NCBI RefSeq assembly: GCF_002355855.1
Contig: NZ_AP017655.1
Coordinates: forward strand, 1,827,501-1,891,500
Reading direction: 5' to 3'
From: Sphingobium cloacae
GTDB lineage: Bacteria; Pseudomonadota; Alphaproteobacteria; Sphingomonadales; Sphingomonadaceae
DNA length: 64,000 nt
The notes beneath the pieces were generated by a model. The model was not told the origin of the DNA, searched no databases, and saw only the letters and a program-made list of their open reading frames with translations. Shown piece by piece: positions 52,831-62,442 of the stretch. The stretch's first letter is position 1; each line of letters opens with the position of its first letter. Both the position numbers and the translations under genes were made by a program.

Positions 52831-54170
52831 GCGACCTGTTCGTCATCGGCGCATCGGGCACCAAGGCCTATCGCACCGCCATGGCCGCGGTGTCGGAGAA
52901 TATCGCCAACGTCAATACGGACGGCTATTCGCGCCGATCGGTAAGGACCATCGAATCCGGCGCGTCGACGGCGACCATGGCCTTCTACATCTCGCGGGGC
53001 AATTTCGGGGGCACGCAGGTCGCCGGGGTCAACCGCGCGACCGATCCCTATCTCGATGCGAACATGCGCCTCACCGGCATGGCGCTGGGCAGCGCGACGG
53101 CGCGGATGCGCTGGCTGACCGACGCGGAAACCGCGCTCAACGACACCGACACGGGCGTCGGCAAGCTGATGACCGGCATGTTCCAGAACATGGACAAGCT
53201 GGCCGCCAGCCCCAGCGACACGTCGCTGCGCGTGACGACGCTCGACAGCATCAGCCGCGTCGCCGCCGCCTTCCGCCAGACCGCCGCCGACCTGCAAAGC
53301 GCCTCCAGCGGCATCGCCACCGAAGCGCGGGCTTCCGTCGCGAACATCAACGTCGCCCTCGACCAGCTCGCCAACATCAACGGCAGCCTGCTGCGCGCCC
53401 AGCCGGGCACGTCCGCCTATGCCCAGCTGCTCGACGGCAGGGACGCGGCCTTGCAGCAGCTTTCGGAAAATCTGAACGTCGACGTGAGCTTCGGCGCGCA
53501 CGATTCCGTGCAGATCAGCTTCAACGGCCAGACGCTGGTGCAGGGGGACGCCGCGACCACCGTGGCCGTCACCGCCAACGCCAACGGCACGCTCTCCTTC
53601 GCGACCAGCGGCGGCACCGCGCTCACCGCGCCCGCCAACGGAACGCTGGGTGGCCTCTTCTCCGCCGCGCAGACCGTCACCGATCGCCGCGCGAACCTCG
53701 ACACGCTGGCGCAGCAGTTCGTGACCGACATGAACGCCTGGCACGCGCAGGGCTACACCACGACCACCCCCAGCATGACGGGCGCGCCCCTTCTTTCCTA
53801 TGGCGGCGGCGCGGCCAGCGTGGCGGCGCTCATCACCGATCCGGCGGCGCTCGCCACCAGGTCGGCGGACGGCACGCTCAACGGCAATCTCCTCACCGTG
53901 CAGTCGACCCTGCGCGGCAATGGCAGCGTCGAGCAGAACTGGACCGCGCTGATCGCGACCCAGGCCAATCTGCTGACCGCGACCAAGGCGGAACAGACCA
54001 CGGCGCAGGGCCGCGTCGATCAGGCCGTCGCCGCGCGCGAAGCGGTGAGCGGCGTCGACCTCGACATGGAAGCGGCCGACCTGCTGCGCCTTCAGCAAGC
54101 CTATGCGGCTTCCGCGAAGATTCTTCAGGTCGCCAAGCAGACCGTCGATTCCATCCTCCAGATCATCTGA
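52827..54170 (+). CDS. flgK: Hook-filament junction protein FlgK
   Basis: First junction protein between hook and filament. The 447-residue protein has the N-terminal SENIANVNTDGYSRRSVR motif and the C-terminal VSGVDLDMEAADLLRLQQAY followed by KILQVAKQTVDSILQII. The length (about 450) is short for FlgK, matching the compact FlgE and flagellin. It overlaps flgJ by 4 bp. Confidence 0.96.
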   Translation: MSDLFVIGASGTKAYRTAMAAVSENIANVNTDGYSRRSVRTIESGASTATMAFYISRGNFGGTQVAGVNRATDPYLDANMRLTGMALGSATARMRWLTDAETALNDTDTGVGKLMTGMFQNMDKLAASPSDTSLRVTTLDSISRVAAAFRQTAADLQSASSGIATEARASVANINVALDQLANINGSLLRAQPGTSAYAQLLDGRDAALQQLSENLNVDVSFGAHDSVQISFNGQTLVQGDAATTVAVTANANGTLSFATSGGTALTAPANGTLGGLFSAAQTVTDRRANLDTLAQQFVTDMNAWHAQGYTTTTPSMTGAPLLSYGGGAASVAALITDPAALATRSADGTLNGNLLTVQSTLRGNGSVEQNWTALIATQANLLTATKAEQTTAQGRVDQAVAAREAVSGVDLDMEAADLLRLQQAYAASAKILQVAKQTVDSILQII

Positions 54171-54187
54171 CCGGAAAGGACTGACCG

Positions 54188-55033
54188 ATGGTCGGCATCA
54201 CCAACAAGACCCTGACCGCCGAAATCCGCCGCCAGCAGCAGCTGTCGCAGAGCATCATCGCAGGTCAGACCGCCATTTCCTCTGGCGTGACGCTGACCAA
54301 ACCGTCCGACAACGCATTGGCCTGGGTGCAGGTGTCCGACATCGGCCGCGCTCAGGCGCAGCAGGCCGCATGGCAGGCCAATGTCAGCTATGGCACGACC
54401 CGCGCGAGCAATGCCGAATCCAATCTGGACGAAATCAACAATCTGCTGATCCGGGCGCAGGATCTGGTGACATCCGCCCGCAACGGATCGCTGAACGACA
54501 CGAGCCGCGGCGCGATCGTCGAGGAACTCAAGACCATCCGCACCACGGTCGGCGAACTGCTTAACCAGAAGGATTATCAGGGTGTGCCCGTCTTCGACGA
54601 CGGGCAGAGCACGCTTGTCCCGGTCGGCCGGGGCCTCAACCTCGCCGTCGTCGGCACGCGCCAGCAAGTGTCCGAAGGCATTGACGTGGGCGGCACGGCG
54701 ATGTCGCTCGACGGCATCCTGGGCCAGAGCATCACCGCCGTTTCCAGCGGCACGGATGCCGACATCGGCAGCGCGCTGAACGGCATCCAGGCGGGGCAAA
54801 GCCATATCGTCGTCGAACTGGCGAAGCAGGGCGTCCGCTCCGACCGCCTTGAGGTCGTGGGCACGCGCCTCACCAATGTCGACCTTGATCTCACGGAACG
54901 CCGTCAGACCCTCGAATCGACCAATCTCGCCGAAGTCATCTCCTCGGTTCAGGCCAAGCTGCTGCAACTGAACGCCGCCCAATCGGCCTTCGCGCGCATC
55001 AACAAGCAGACTTTGTTCGATCTGATCGGCTGA
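54188..55033 (+). CDS. flgL: Hook-filament junction protein FlgL
   Basis: Second junction protein. The 281-residue protein is a flagellin-like subunit with N-terminal SGVTLTKPSDNALAWVQVSD and C-terminal ERRQTLESTNLAEVISSVQA motifs and no long variable domain. It starts 17 bp after flgK, with GGAAAGGA upstream. It is the last gene of the unit before the motA promoter. Confidence 0.94.
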   Translation: MVGITNKTLTAEIRRQQQLSQSIIAGQTAISSGVTLTKPSDNALAWVQVSDIGRAQAQQAAWQANVSYGTTRASNAESNLDEINNLLIRAQDLVTSARNGSLNDTSRGAIVEELKTIRTTVGELLNQKDYQGVPVFDDGQSTLVPVGRGLNLAVVGTRQQVSEGIDVGGTAMSLDGILGQSITAVSSGTDADIGSALNGIQAGQSHIVVELAKQGVRSDRLEVVGTRLTNVDLDLTERRQTLESTNLAEVISSVQAKLLQLNAAQSAFARINKQTLFDLIG

Positions 55034-55055
55034 TCGGAAAAAAGGGCGATCGTCC

Positions 55056-55082
55056 TAAACCGAACGCTAACCAGTCCGTATT
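55056..55082 (+). promoter_or_regulatory. Sigma-28 promoter of motA
   Basis: TAAACCGA-N11-TCCGTATT, with the same spacing and -10 as the promoter of the unknown gene at 24597. The predicted leader is about 65 nt. Confidence 0.75.
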
Positions 55083-55153
55083 AACCAAAGAAGCGGCGAC
55101 CTGCGGGACGCGAACGGGCTTGGCGCCTTCGGGCAGAATTTTCGGGGATTTTC

Positions 55154-56017
55154 ATGTTCGCAATTATCGGCCTCGTCGTCCTGCTCGTGATGGTTTTCGG
55201 TGGGTTCATCTTCACCGGCGGCGACATCGGCCCGGTCCTGCATGCGCTGCCCCATGAAATGCTCATCATCGGCGGCGCGGCCGTCGGCGCGCTCATCATC
55301 GGCAACAGCGGCGCGGACCTGAAGGCATTGGCCGGGGGCCTGGGCAAGGTGTTCAAGGGGCCGAAATACAAGAAGCAGGATTTCCTCGACTGCATCTTCC
55401 TCGTCAGCCGCCTCATGAAGACGCTCCGCGTCGAAGGGCCGGTGGCGCTGGAACCGCATATCGAGGATCCGGGCAGCTCCACCATCTTCACCGAATATCC
55501 CCGCCTGATGGGAGACAAGACGCTGATCCACCTCATCAGCGACACGCTGCGCCTTGTGGTCGTGTCGTCCGGAACGCTCGACCCGCACGCGGTCGAGGAG
55601 GTCATGGACAACAGCCTCAAGACCCATCATCACGAAGCGCTGAAGCCTGCCGACAATCTTCAGGGCCTCGCCGACGCGCTCCCCGCGCTCGGCATCGTCG
55701 CGGCGGTGCTGGGCGTCGTGAAGACCATGGGCGCGATCGACCAGCCGCCCGCCATCCTGGGCGCGATGATCGGGTCGGCGCTGGTCGGCACCTTCCTCGG
55801 CGTGTTGCTGGCCTATGGCATGGTGAACCCCTTCGCCAACCGCTGCCGCTCCGTGATCGAGGCGGACGGCGCCATGTATCATGTGGTCAAGCAGATCATC
55901 ATCGCCTCGCTCCACGGCCATCCGCAGCCGCTGGTGATCGAGGCGGCGCGCTCCAGCCTCACCCATGCGAACCAGCCGGCCTTCGCCGAAGTGTTCGACG
56001 GCATGCGGGGCAAATAA
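55154..56017 (+). CDS. motA: Flagellar motor stator protein MotA
   Basis: Stator proton-channel subunit. The 287-residue protein has four membrane segments (about 2-20, 33-52, 177-195, 208-232), a cytoplasmic loop with the charged torque region, and the conserved ADALPALGIVAAVLGVVKTM. Full-length, unlike the MotA-like gene at 45853. Driven by the sigma-28 promoter upstream; motB follows by 3 bp. Confidence 0.96.
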   Translation: MFAIIGLVVLLVMVFGGFIFTGGDIGPVLHALPHEMLIIGGAAVGALIIGNSGADLKALAGGLGKVFKGPKYKKQDFLDCIFLVSRLMKTLRVEGPVALEPHIEDPGSSTIFTEYPRLMGDKTLIHLISDTLRLVVVSSGTLDPHAVEEVMDNSLKTHHHEALKPADNLQGLADALPALGIVAAVLGVVKTMGAIDQPPAILGAMIGSALVGTFLGVLLAYGMVNPFANRCRSVIEADGAMYHVVKQIIIASLHGHPQPLVIEAARSSLTHANQPAFAEVFDGMRGK

Positions 56018-56020
56018 GCC

Positions 56021-57073
56021 ATGGCCGAAAAGAAGCGCGGCGCGAACGAGCCCGAACCAAGGCCGATCATCGTCAAGAAGATCATCGTCGATGGTCATGG
56101 CGGCCATCATGGCGGCGCGTGGAAGGTCGCCTATGCCGATTTCGTGACGGCGATGATGGCCTTCTTCCTGCTGATGTGGCTGCTGGGCGCGACCACCGAG
56201 AAGCAGCGCAAGGCGCTGGCCGACTATTTCACGCCGACGCTGGTCGAACTGAAGATGGGCTCGGCGGGTGCGACCGGGCTGCTCGGCGGCGACAGCATAT
56301 TGGGCAAGGAAAATTATCCGACCACCGGCGGTCAGGGCAAGATGGCGATCACCATTCCCCGCGACGCGACCGGGACGAAGGATCAGGGCGGCAAGGCCAT
56401 GAAGGCGGCCGACCGCGTGAAATTCGAATCCATCAAGAAAGAGCTCGAAGCCCGCATGGCGCGCCGGGGCATGCAGAATCTCCGCAAGAATGTGCGCTTC
56501 ACAGAAACGCGCGAAGGGCTTCGCATCGACCTGATCGACGAGGCGGATTTCGCGATGTTCTCCATGGGGACCGACCGCCTGCTGCCGCAGGCCCGCGCGC
56601 TGGTGGGCGAAGTCGCCCGGGTGCTGGAGACGATGCCCAATCCACTGATCGTCCGCGGCCATACCGATGGCCTGCCCTATGCGGCGGGCCGGACGATGAA
56701 CAACTGGATGCTCTCCTCCGCCCGCGCCGAAGCCACCCGCAAGGCGCTGTCGGACGAGGGCATCGGCAATGCCCGCTTCGCCCGTATCGAGGGCGTGGCC
56801 GACCGCGAGCCGTTCGTGAAGGGCGACGCCTATGACCCGCGCAACCGCCGCATGTCGATCGTGCTGGGCTGGACGCGGGGCGGCGGAACGCCCGACGCCG
56901 ACGAAGAAACGGACGCGGAGACCAAGGCCGCTATCGAGGAACGCGACAATCCCCTGCGCGTCGCCCGCGAGGAAGCCCTGCGCCTCAATATGGGCGGCAC
57001 GGGGCTGCCTTCAGGCGCGCAGATTATCAATCCGGCGACGGCGGGCACATCCGGCAAGCCCGGCAAGCATTGA
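56021..57073 (+). CDS. motB: Flagellar motor stator protein MotB
   Basis: Peptidoglycan-anchored stator subunit. The 350-residue protein has the plug/TM segment AYADFVTAMMAFFLLMWLLG with the proton-accepting Asp near residue 44, and a periplasmic OmpA domain with VRGHTDGLPYAAGRTMNNWM, followed by LSSARAEATRKAL and the RRMSIVLG strand. A C-terminal extension after residue 285 is disordered. Confidence 0.96.
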   Translation: MAEKKRGANEPEPRPIIVKKIIVDGHGGHHGGAWKVAYADFVTAMMAFFLLMWLLGATTEKQRKALADYFTPTLVELKMGSAGATGLLGGDSILGKENYPTTGGQGKMAITIPRDATGTKDQGGKAMKAADRVKFESIKKELEARMARRGMQNLRKNVRFTETREGLRIDLIDEADFAMFSMGTDRLLPQARALVGEVARVLETMPNPLIVRGHTDGLPYAAGRTMNNWMLSSARAEATRKALSDEGIGNARFARIEGVADREPFVKGDAYDPRNRRMSIVLGWTRGGGTPDADEETDAETKAAIEERDNPLRVAREEALRLNMGGTGLPSGAQIINPATAGTSGKPGKH

Positions 57074-57122
57074 GCGCGGAATAGCAGTGGGGGTGGATTG
57101 GCGACGGTCCACTTTCCTCATT

Positions 57123-57219
57123 CCGTTCGCCCTGAGCGAAGTCGAAGGGCACGGCCGACCGTAGGGAGGCCACTTAGCTCCGCTCAGTGGAAGGCTTCGA
57201 CTTCGCTCAGCCCGAACGG
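57123..57219. repeat. Inverted repeat with CCGTTCG-GAAGTCGAAG arms
   Basis: Two 25-bp arms (57123-57147 and 57195-57219) are inverted and differ at two positions; the internal part has a smaller CCACT/AGTGG stem. The core (CTGAGCGAAGTCGAAG) resembles repeats I know from sphingomonad genomes and the copy at 21241-21304. It lies in the 205-bp gap between motB and the histidine kinase gene (convergent), which has no gene. Confidence 0.65.
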
Positions 57220-57278
57220 AGATTGGATGTCCGCTCCTGCCCGAAACCCGCCACCGACATCCACACAGGGCCACCCCA

Positions 57279-58622
57279 TCAGGCAGGCAGGATCAAGCTC
57301 GCCTCCAGCCCGCCTTCCGCCCGGTTGGCGAGGCGCAAGGAGCCGCCATGCTCCGCCATGATCGCCCGCACCAGCGCCAGCCCCAGGCCCGCGCCGCCGG
57401 TGTCGCGGTTGCGCGACCCTTCCAGCCGGGTGAAAGGCTCCATCATCTCCTCCATGCGGTCCTCGGCGATGCCGGGGCCTTCATCCGCCACGATCAGATG
57501 GATGGCTCCATCCCTGCGCGCCACCGAAACATGCGCCCGCTCGCCATAGACGATGGCGTTTTCGATCAAGTTGCGGAGCGCCCGGCGAATCTGTTGCGGA
57601 CGCACATGGGCGACCGCGCGGTCGCTGTCGGCCATGTCGACCGGCGACCCCAGCTCCAGGAAATCCTCCACCACCGCATCCGCCAGCGCCGAAAGATCGA
57701 CCTTTTGCGTGGGTGCGCTGCTCCGCCCGGCACGGGCGAGGGACAGGATATCCTCCAGCATCCGGTTCATCTCGTCGATGGTCTCGGACATGCGGGCGCG
57801 CTCGCTTTCGTCCTCCACCGATTCGGCACGGACGCGCAGCGAGGCGAGCGGCGTGCGCAGGTCATGTCCGATCGCACCCAGCATCCGGTCCTTTTCGTCC
57901 AGCATCAGAAATATCCGCGCGCGCATCGCGTTGAACGCGGTCGTGAGCTGGCGCACGTCGCCCGGTCCGCTTTCGTCCACCGGATCGGCCACGCCCGTGC
58001 GCGCGAATTGCTCGGCCGCTCCCGTCAGTTGCCGCAACGGACGCGCCAGACGACGCCCGACCCACAGGAGCGGCAACAGCACGATCACATAAAGGATGGC
58101 CGTCTGCCCCACCAGCCAGCCGGCAAAACGCTGCGGCCGCTCGCCGGTGCGGGTCTGGGTCACGACCCACTTGCCGGGCTCATATTCAACCGCCATCACC
58201 AGACGCCCGGCATGGCGCAACGCCGGCCCTCCGCCCGCCCGCCCGCGCAGCCGCTCCCAGCGGCGCATGGGCGGCCTTTCCTGATCCTGCACCACGCGGA
58301 TGGAGCCTATCTGCAATCCCATATCCTCGAACATGGCCGCCGCCCGCTTTTCGACATCGGGGCGCCGGTCACCGGTCACGGCGGGCGGCGCGTCCAGGAA
58401 GCGCGCGCGCACCGGCCGGTCGTCATCCCGCCGTTCGCCCCGGCTGTCGAGCGCGTCGACGATGCGGTAGACGCCGGGCGCGGTCTGCCCGGTCAGTTCC
58501 AGCCGGTTCCTTTCCCGCAGCAGCAGCATGAAGTTGATCGCCTGCGCCACGAACAGCGCGACGGCGACGATCAGGATGATCTGGCCCACCAGGCTTTGAG
58601 GCCACAGCCGCAACCGCTTCAC
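57279..58622 (-). CDS. Sensor histidine kinase
   Basis: Membrane histidine kinase of an OmpR-type pair. The 447-residue protein has two membrane helices (about 12-34 and 168-190) flanking a periplasmic region of about 130 residues, a HAMP-like linker, the H-box with H253 (GAIGHDLRTPLASLRVRAE), an N-box (LRNLIENAIVYGE) and G-boxes (DEGPGI, GGAGLGLALV). The HDLRTPL H-box resembles EnvZ-type kinases. It overlaps the response-regulator gene by 4 bp. Signal unknown. Confidence 0.93.
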   Translation of the reverse strand: MKRLRLWPQSLVGQIILIVAVALFVAQAINFMLLLRERNRLELTGQTAPGVYRIVDALDSRGERRDDDRPVRARFLDAPPAVTGDRRPDVEKRAAAMFEDMGLQIGSIRVVQDQERPPMRRWERLRGRAGGGPALRHAGRLVMAVEYEPGKWVVTQTRTGERPQRFAGWLVGQTAILYVIVLLPLLWVGRRLARPLRQLTGAAEQFARTGVADPVDESGPGDVRQLTTAFNAMRARIFLMLDEKDRMLGAIGHDLRTPLASLRVRAESVEDESERARMSETIDEMNRMLEDILSLARAGRSSAPTQKVDLSALADAVVEDFLELGSPVDMADSDRAVAHVRPQQIRRALRNLIENAIVYGERAHVSVARRDGAIHLIVADEGPGIAEDRMEEMMEPFTRLEGSRNRDTGGAGLGLALVRAIMAEHGGSLRLANRAEGGLEASLILPA

Positions 58623-59338
58623 AGCTTCCGTACCTCGGCGGACAAGGTATAGCCGCCGCCCCAGACCGTCTTGATGAGGGTGGGGTTCTTCGGGTCGGGC
58701 TCGATCTTCTTGCGCAGGCGGCTGATCTGGTTGTCGATGGCGCGGTCGAAGGCATTGGCTTCGCGCCCCTGCGTGATGTCGAGCAACTGGTCGCGGCTCA
58801 GCACCTGGTTGGGCCGCGTGGCGAAGGCCAGCATCAGATTATACTCCGCGGTCGAAAGCGGCAGGCTCACGCCCTCGCTGTCCACCAGCACCCGCTCCTG
58901 GGTCTTGAGCAGCCATCCCGCGAAGGCATAGGTCGCGCCGTCCGGGGCCGTCACCCGCTGGCCGCCGGTCGCGACGCGGCGGAAGATCACCTTGATCCGC
59001 GCCACCAGTTCACGTGGGGAAAAGGGTTTCAGCACATAATCGTCCGCCCCCATTTCCAGCCCGACAATGCGATCCGTCTCCTCCGATTTCGCGGTCAGCA
59101 GGATGACGGGAATCTCGCTCGTCTCGCGGATATGGCGGCATAGCGACAGCCCGTCCTCGCCCGGCATCATGATGTCGAGCACCACCAGATCGATGGCGTT
59201 GGCGTTCAGGCGCACCCGCGCCTCCGCCGCGCTTTCGACGGCAGTGACGCGAAAGCCGTTGCGCGACAGATATTGCGCCAGCGGCTCGCGGATCGAACGC
59301 TCGTCGTCGACGAGCAGAAGATGGGGTCGTTCGCTCAT
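58619..59338 (-). CDS. OmpR-family response regulator
   Basis: A 239-residue response regulator: receiver with phosphoacceptor D55 (LVVLDIMMPGEDG), followed by an OmpR winged-helix domain (LSTAEYNLMLAFATRPNQVL, then NAFDRAIDNQISRLRKKIE). ATG 59338 was chosen; ATG 59356 is possible but has no ribosome-binding site. Gene order EF-hand protein, regulator, kinase on one strand suggests one transcript. Confidence 0.94.
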   Translation of the reverse strand: MSERPHLLLVDDERSIREPLAQYLSRNGFRVTAVESAAEARVRLNANAIDLVVLDIMMPGEDGLSLCRHIRETSEIPVILLTAKSEETDRIVGLEMGADDYVLKPFSPRELVARIKVIFRRVATGGQRVTAPDGATYAFAGWLLKTQERVLVDSEGVSLPLSTAEYNLMLAFATRPNQVLSRDQLLDITQGREANAFDRAIDNQISRLRKKIEPDPKNPTLIKTVWGGGYTLSAEVRKL

Positions 59339-59414
59339 GTCCTGAACTTCTGTCATGGCCGGGAAGGAAGGGGAAGGGCGAAGGCCGTCGCCTCCCCCTT
59401 CCCTGAAGCGAAGA

Positions 59415-60041
59415 TCAGTTGGCAGGCGCGGCCGGCGTCGTGCCCTTCCGGTCCTGCCACGCCTTGCGCATGGCCTGATGCCCCGCCTTCATCTCCTCGG
59501 CGGTGACGGTGCCGTCCTTGTTGGCGTCGAGCCGGTCGAACCTTTCCAGGCCGCGGGCGACGAACTGTTCTCGCGTGATCGTCCCATCGCCAGCGCCCTG
59601 TCCGCGCCCGTCCACCATGTCCTTGCCGAAGCCGCGATGATGGCGGCCACCCCAATGACGTCCATCCTGTCCATCCGGCTTGCCCGCACCCGCGCGGCGA
59701 TCATGACCGGCGGTGAACTCGGCCTTGCTGATCTGACCGTTCTTGTCGGTGTCGAGCTGCGCGAAGCGGGCTTCCTGCCTTTGCTGGCGGCGAAGCTCCC
59801 GATCTTCCTTGGTCAGCTTGCCATCCTTGTTGACGTCCATCTTCGCGAAGCGCGCCTCCAGGGAAGCGGTCATTTCGGCCTTGGTGAGATTACCGTCCTT
59901 GTTGGCGTCGGCCATCATCATCATGCCGCCACGCGGGCCGCCGCGACCGGGACCATCCTGCGCCGAAGCGATGGCGGGAGCGGCAAGGCCGCCCGTCAAC
60001 AGCGCGCCAGCGGCCACCGTCATCATGAATTTGCGGATCAT
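59415..60041 (-). CDS. Exported EF-hand calcium-binding protein
   Basis: A 208-residue exported protein with a signal peptide (about 1-28, ending ASAQD). It contains canonical EF-hand loops DANKDGNLTKAE, DVNKDGKLTKED, DTDKNGQISKAEF and DANKDGTVTAEEM, plus a partial fifth (GDGTITREQF) near residue 150, separated by an Arg/His/Gly-rich linker. Such loops bind Ca2+ by family knowledge. It lies 76 bp upstream of the response regulator on the same strand, and a GA-rich imperfect hairpin occupies that gap, so it may report calcium to the two-component system. Confidence 0.88.
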   Translation of the reverse strand: MIRKFMMTVAAGALLTGGLAAPAIASAQDGPGRGGPRGGMMMMADANKDGNLTKAEMTASLEARFAKMDVNKDGKLTKEDRELRRQQRQEARFAQLDTDKNGQISKAEFTAGHDRRAGAGKPDGQDGRHWGGRHHRGFGKDMVDGRGQGAGDGTITREQFVARGLERFDRLDANKDGTVTAEEMKAGHQAMRKAWQDRKGTTPAAPAN

Positions 60042-60166
60042 ATCGTCTTTCCTCCAATGTCTGTCACGAACGGCATCGGCCGTCCCTGGAGACGCTTATC
60101 GGCAAGACTTGTCCCGCAACTATGTCATGTCACGGGATAAAATGTCGCAAACTGTAACGGCGCGGC

Positions 60167-61396
60167 TCAGCGGTCCCGCCGGCCCAGCAACCGCAAACGC
60201 AGCGCGTTGAGCTTGATGAAGCCCGCCGCGTCGCGCTGGTCATAGGCGCCCGCATCGTCCTCGAACGTCACGACCTTCTCGCTGTAGAGCGAGTAAGGCG
60301 ACTTGCGGCCGACGACATGGACGCCGCCCTTGTAGAGCTTCAGCCGGACGGTGCCCGTCACCTTCTCCTGGCTGTGGTCGATGGCGGCCTGCAACATCTC
60401 GCGCTCCGGCGAGAACCAGAAGCCGTTATAGATCAGCTCGGCATATTTGGGCGCGAGTTCGTCCTTGAGGTGCGCCGCGCCGCGATCCAGCGTCAGTTGC
60501 TCGATGCCGCGATGGGCAAGGTGATAGATGGTGCCGCCCGGCGTTTCATACATGCCGCGCGACTTCATGCCGACGAAACGGTTCTCGACCAGATCGAGCC
60601 GCCCGATGCCGTGCTTGCGGCCATATTCGTTCAGCGTCTCCAGCAGCGTCGCGGGCGACATGCCGACACCGTCGATCGCCACGCCGTCGCCGCGCTCGAA
60701 ATCGATGGTGATATATTCCGGCGCGTCAGGCGCATCCTCCGGATTGACGGTGCGCGAATAGACGAAATCAGGGGTTTCCTCCCACGGGTCTTCCAGCACC
60801 TTGCCCTCCGAAGAGGTGTGCAGCATATTCGCGTCGGTCGAGAAAGGCGCTTCGCCCCGCTTGTCGCGCGGGATCGGGATCTGATGCTGCTCTGCAAACT
60901 CGATCAGCTTGGTGCGGCTAGTCAGGTCCCATTCGCGCCACGGCGCGATGACCTTGATATCGGGCGACAGGGCATAATAGCCCAGTTCGAAGCGGACCTG
61001 ATCGTTGCCCTTGCCGGTCGCGCCATGGGACACGGCGTCCGCGTTCACCTGTCTGGCGATCTCGATCTGGCGCTTGGCGATCAGCGGGCGCGCGATCGAC
61101 GTGCCCAGCAGATACAGTCCCTCATACAGCGCATTGGCGCGCATCATCGGGAAGACATAATCCTTCACGAACTCCTCGCGCAGGTCGTCGATGAAGATAT
61201 GCTCTTCCTTGACGCCCATCAGCCGCGCCTTGGCCCGCGCGGGTTCCAGTTCCTCGCCCTGCCCCAGATCGGCGGTGAAGGTCACGACCTCGCATTGATA
61301 GGTCTGTTGCAGCCATTTCAGGATCACGCTGGTGTCGAGGCCACCCGAAAAGGCCAGGACGATGCGGTTGATCTGGTCGGAATGGGAAGCGGACAT
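60167..61396 (-). CDS. argG: Argininosuccinate synthase
   Basis: Couples citrulline and aspartate with ATP in arginine synthesis. The 409-residue protein has the PP-loop [10 protein letters not shown] near residue 14, [14 protein letters not shown] near 122, the [20 protein letters not shown] segment near 276, and [16 protein letters not shown] near 365. It is separated from argD and argF in this window. Confidence 0.97.
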   Translation of the reverse strand: MSASHSDQINRIVLAFSGGLDTSVILKWLQQTYQCEVVTFTADLGQGEELEPARAKARLMGVKEEHIFIDDLREEFVKDYVFPMMRANALYEGLYLLGTSIARPLIAKRQIEIARQVNADAVSHGATGKGNDQVRFELGYYALSPDIKVIAPWREWDLTSRTKLIEFAEQHQIPIPRDKRGEAPFSTDANMLHTSSEGKVLEDPWEETPDFVYSRTVNPEDAPDAPEYITIDFERGDGVAIDGVGMSPATLLETLNEYGRKHGIGRLDLVENRFVGMKSRGMYETPGGTIYHLAHRGIEQLTLDRGAAHLKDELAPKYAELIYNGFWFSPEREMLQAAIDHSQEKVTGTVRLKLYKGGVHVVGRKSPYSLYSEKVVTFEDDAGAYDQRDAAGFIKLNALRLRLLGRRDR

Positions 61397-61544
61397 GGGC
61401 GAAACGACCTTCCTTCAGGACTGGCGCGGATATTGGGCGCGCCGGTATCAGGCACGGGCGTTCAGCGCAACCGCATCCATGCGGCGACGGGATATAAGTG
61501 GGTTGGCTCTCCCGCCTGCGCAGCCCTATGACGCGCTTCGGAAA

Positions 61545-61739
61545 TCAGGGCGCGTCCGGCTCGTCCCTTTCCCGCATCGCGCCGTCCAAGGCGCGGCCCA
61601 GTCGGGCTTCCTCGGCCTTCGCCTCCAGCCGCTCGGCCTTGCTGCGCCCGAATTTGGCGCGATTGGCGGCCGCCAGCCGCTCCTTCTCGCCCCGCGCCTT
61701 CGCCTTGCGCGCCTGCCGCAGATTGATGACGTGGCTCAT
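61545..61739 (-). CDS. DUF4169 family small protein
   Basis: A 64-residue, highly charged helical protein starting MSHVINLRQARKAKARGEKE, the DUF4169 signature of alphaproteobacteria. Function unknown. It lies 16 bp after ung on the same strand. Confidence 0.88.
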   Translation of the reverse strand: MSHVINLRQARKAKARGEKERLAAANRAKFGRSKAERLEAKAEEARLGRALDGAMRERDEPDAP

Positions 61740-61755
61740 CCGATTCGCCACTCCC

Positions 61756-62442
61756 TCAGCATTCCGGCAAGGCCCAGTCGATCGCGCCGCGCCCCTTTTC
61801 TTCCAGAAAGGCGTTGGCGCGCGAAAAATGGCGGCAGCCCAGAAAGCCATTATGCGCCGACAGCGGCGAAGGATGCGCGGCCTTCAGCACCAGATGCCGG
61901 GACGGGTCGACGAACGCCGCCTTGCGCTGGGCATAGGCGCCCCACAGCAGGAAGACGACCGGCTCATCCTTCTGGTTGACCAGCCGGATGATGGCGTCGG
62001 TGAACTGTTCCCAGCCCTTGCCCTGATGCGATGCGGCGCGGCTCATCTCCACGGTCAGCACGCTGTTGAGCAGCAGCACGCCCTGCTTCGCCCAATGCTC
62101 CAGAAATCCGTGGCGCGGCGGCGCGATGCCGAGGTCGCTGTTCAGTTCCTTGTAGATATTGACCAGCGAAGGGGGCGTCCGCACACCCGGCCTTACGCTG
62201 AAGCAAAGCCCATGCGCCTGTCCTTCGCCATGATAGGGGTCCTGCCCCAGGATCACGACCTTCACCTTGTCCAGCGGCGTCAGGTCCAGCGCGCGGAAAT
62301 ATTCCGAGCCCTTGGGAAAGACGCGCTTCCCATTGGCCTTCTCTCCCTCCAGAAAACGCTTGAGCGCCTGCATATAGGGACTCTGGAATTCGCCCAGCAG
62401 CGGCTCCCGCCAACTTTCGTGCAGCTTGATGCTATCGCTCAT
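61756..62442 (-). CDS. ung: Uracil-DNA glycosylase
   Basis: Excises uracil from DNA. The 228-residue protein has the water-activating loop [20 protein letters not shown] near residue 62, [10 protein letters not shown] near 123, and the C-terminal [18 protein letters not shown] motif near 190 that contains the catalytic His. The long frame upstream to 63612 is not coding. ATG 62442 matches the usual N-terminus. Confidence 0.97.
   Translation of the reverse strand: MSDSIKLHESWREPLLGEFQSPYMQALKRFLEGEKANGKRVFPKGSEYFRALDLTPLDKVKVVILGQDPYHGEGQAHGLCFSVRPGVRTPPSLVNIYKELNSDLGIAPPRHGFLEHWAKQGVLLLNSVLTVEMSRAASHQGKGWEQFTDAIIRLVNQKDEPVVFLLWGAYAQRKAAFVDPSRHLVLKAAHPSPLSAHNGFLGCRHFSRANAFLEEKGRGAIDWALPEC

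Noticed and set aside
61471..61484. CCGCAT-CC-ATGCGG dyad upstream of argG
   Set aside because: A 6-bp arm dyad with a 2-nt gap is expected by chance in GC-rich DNA and does not resemble an ARG box I could support.
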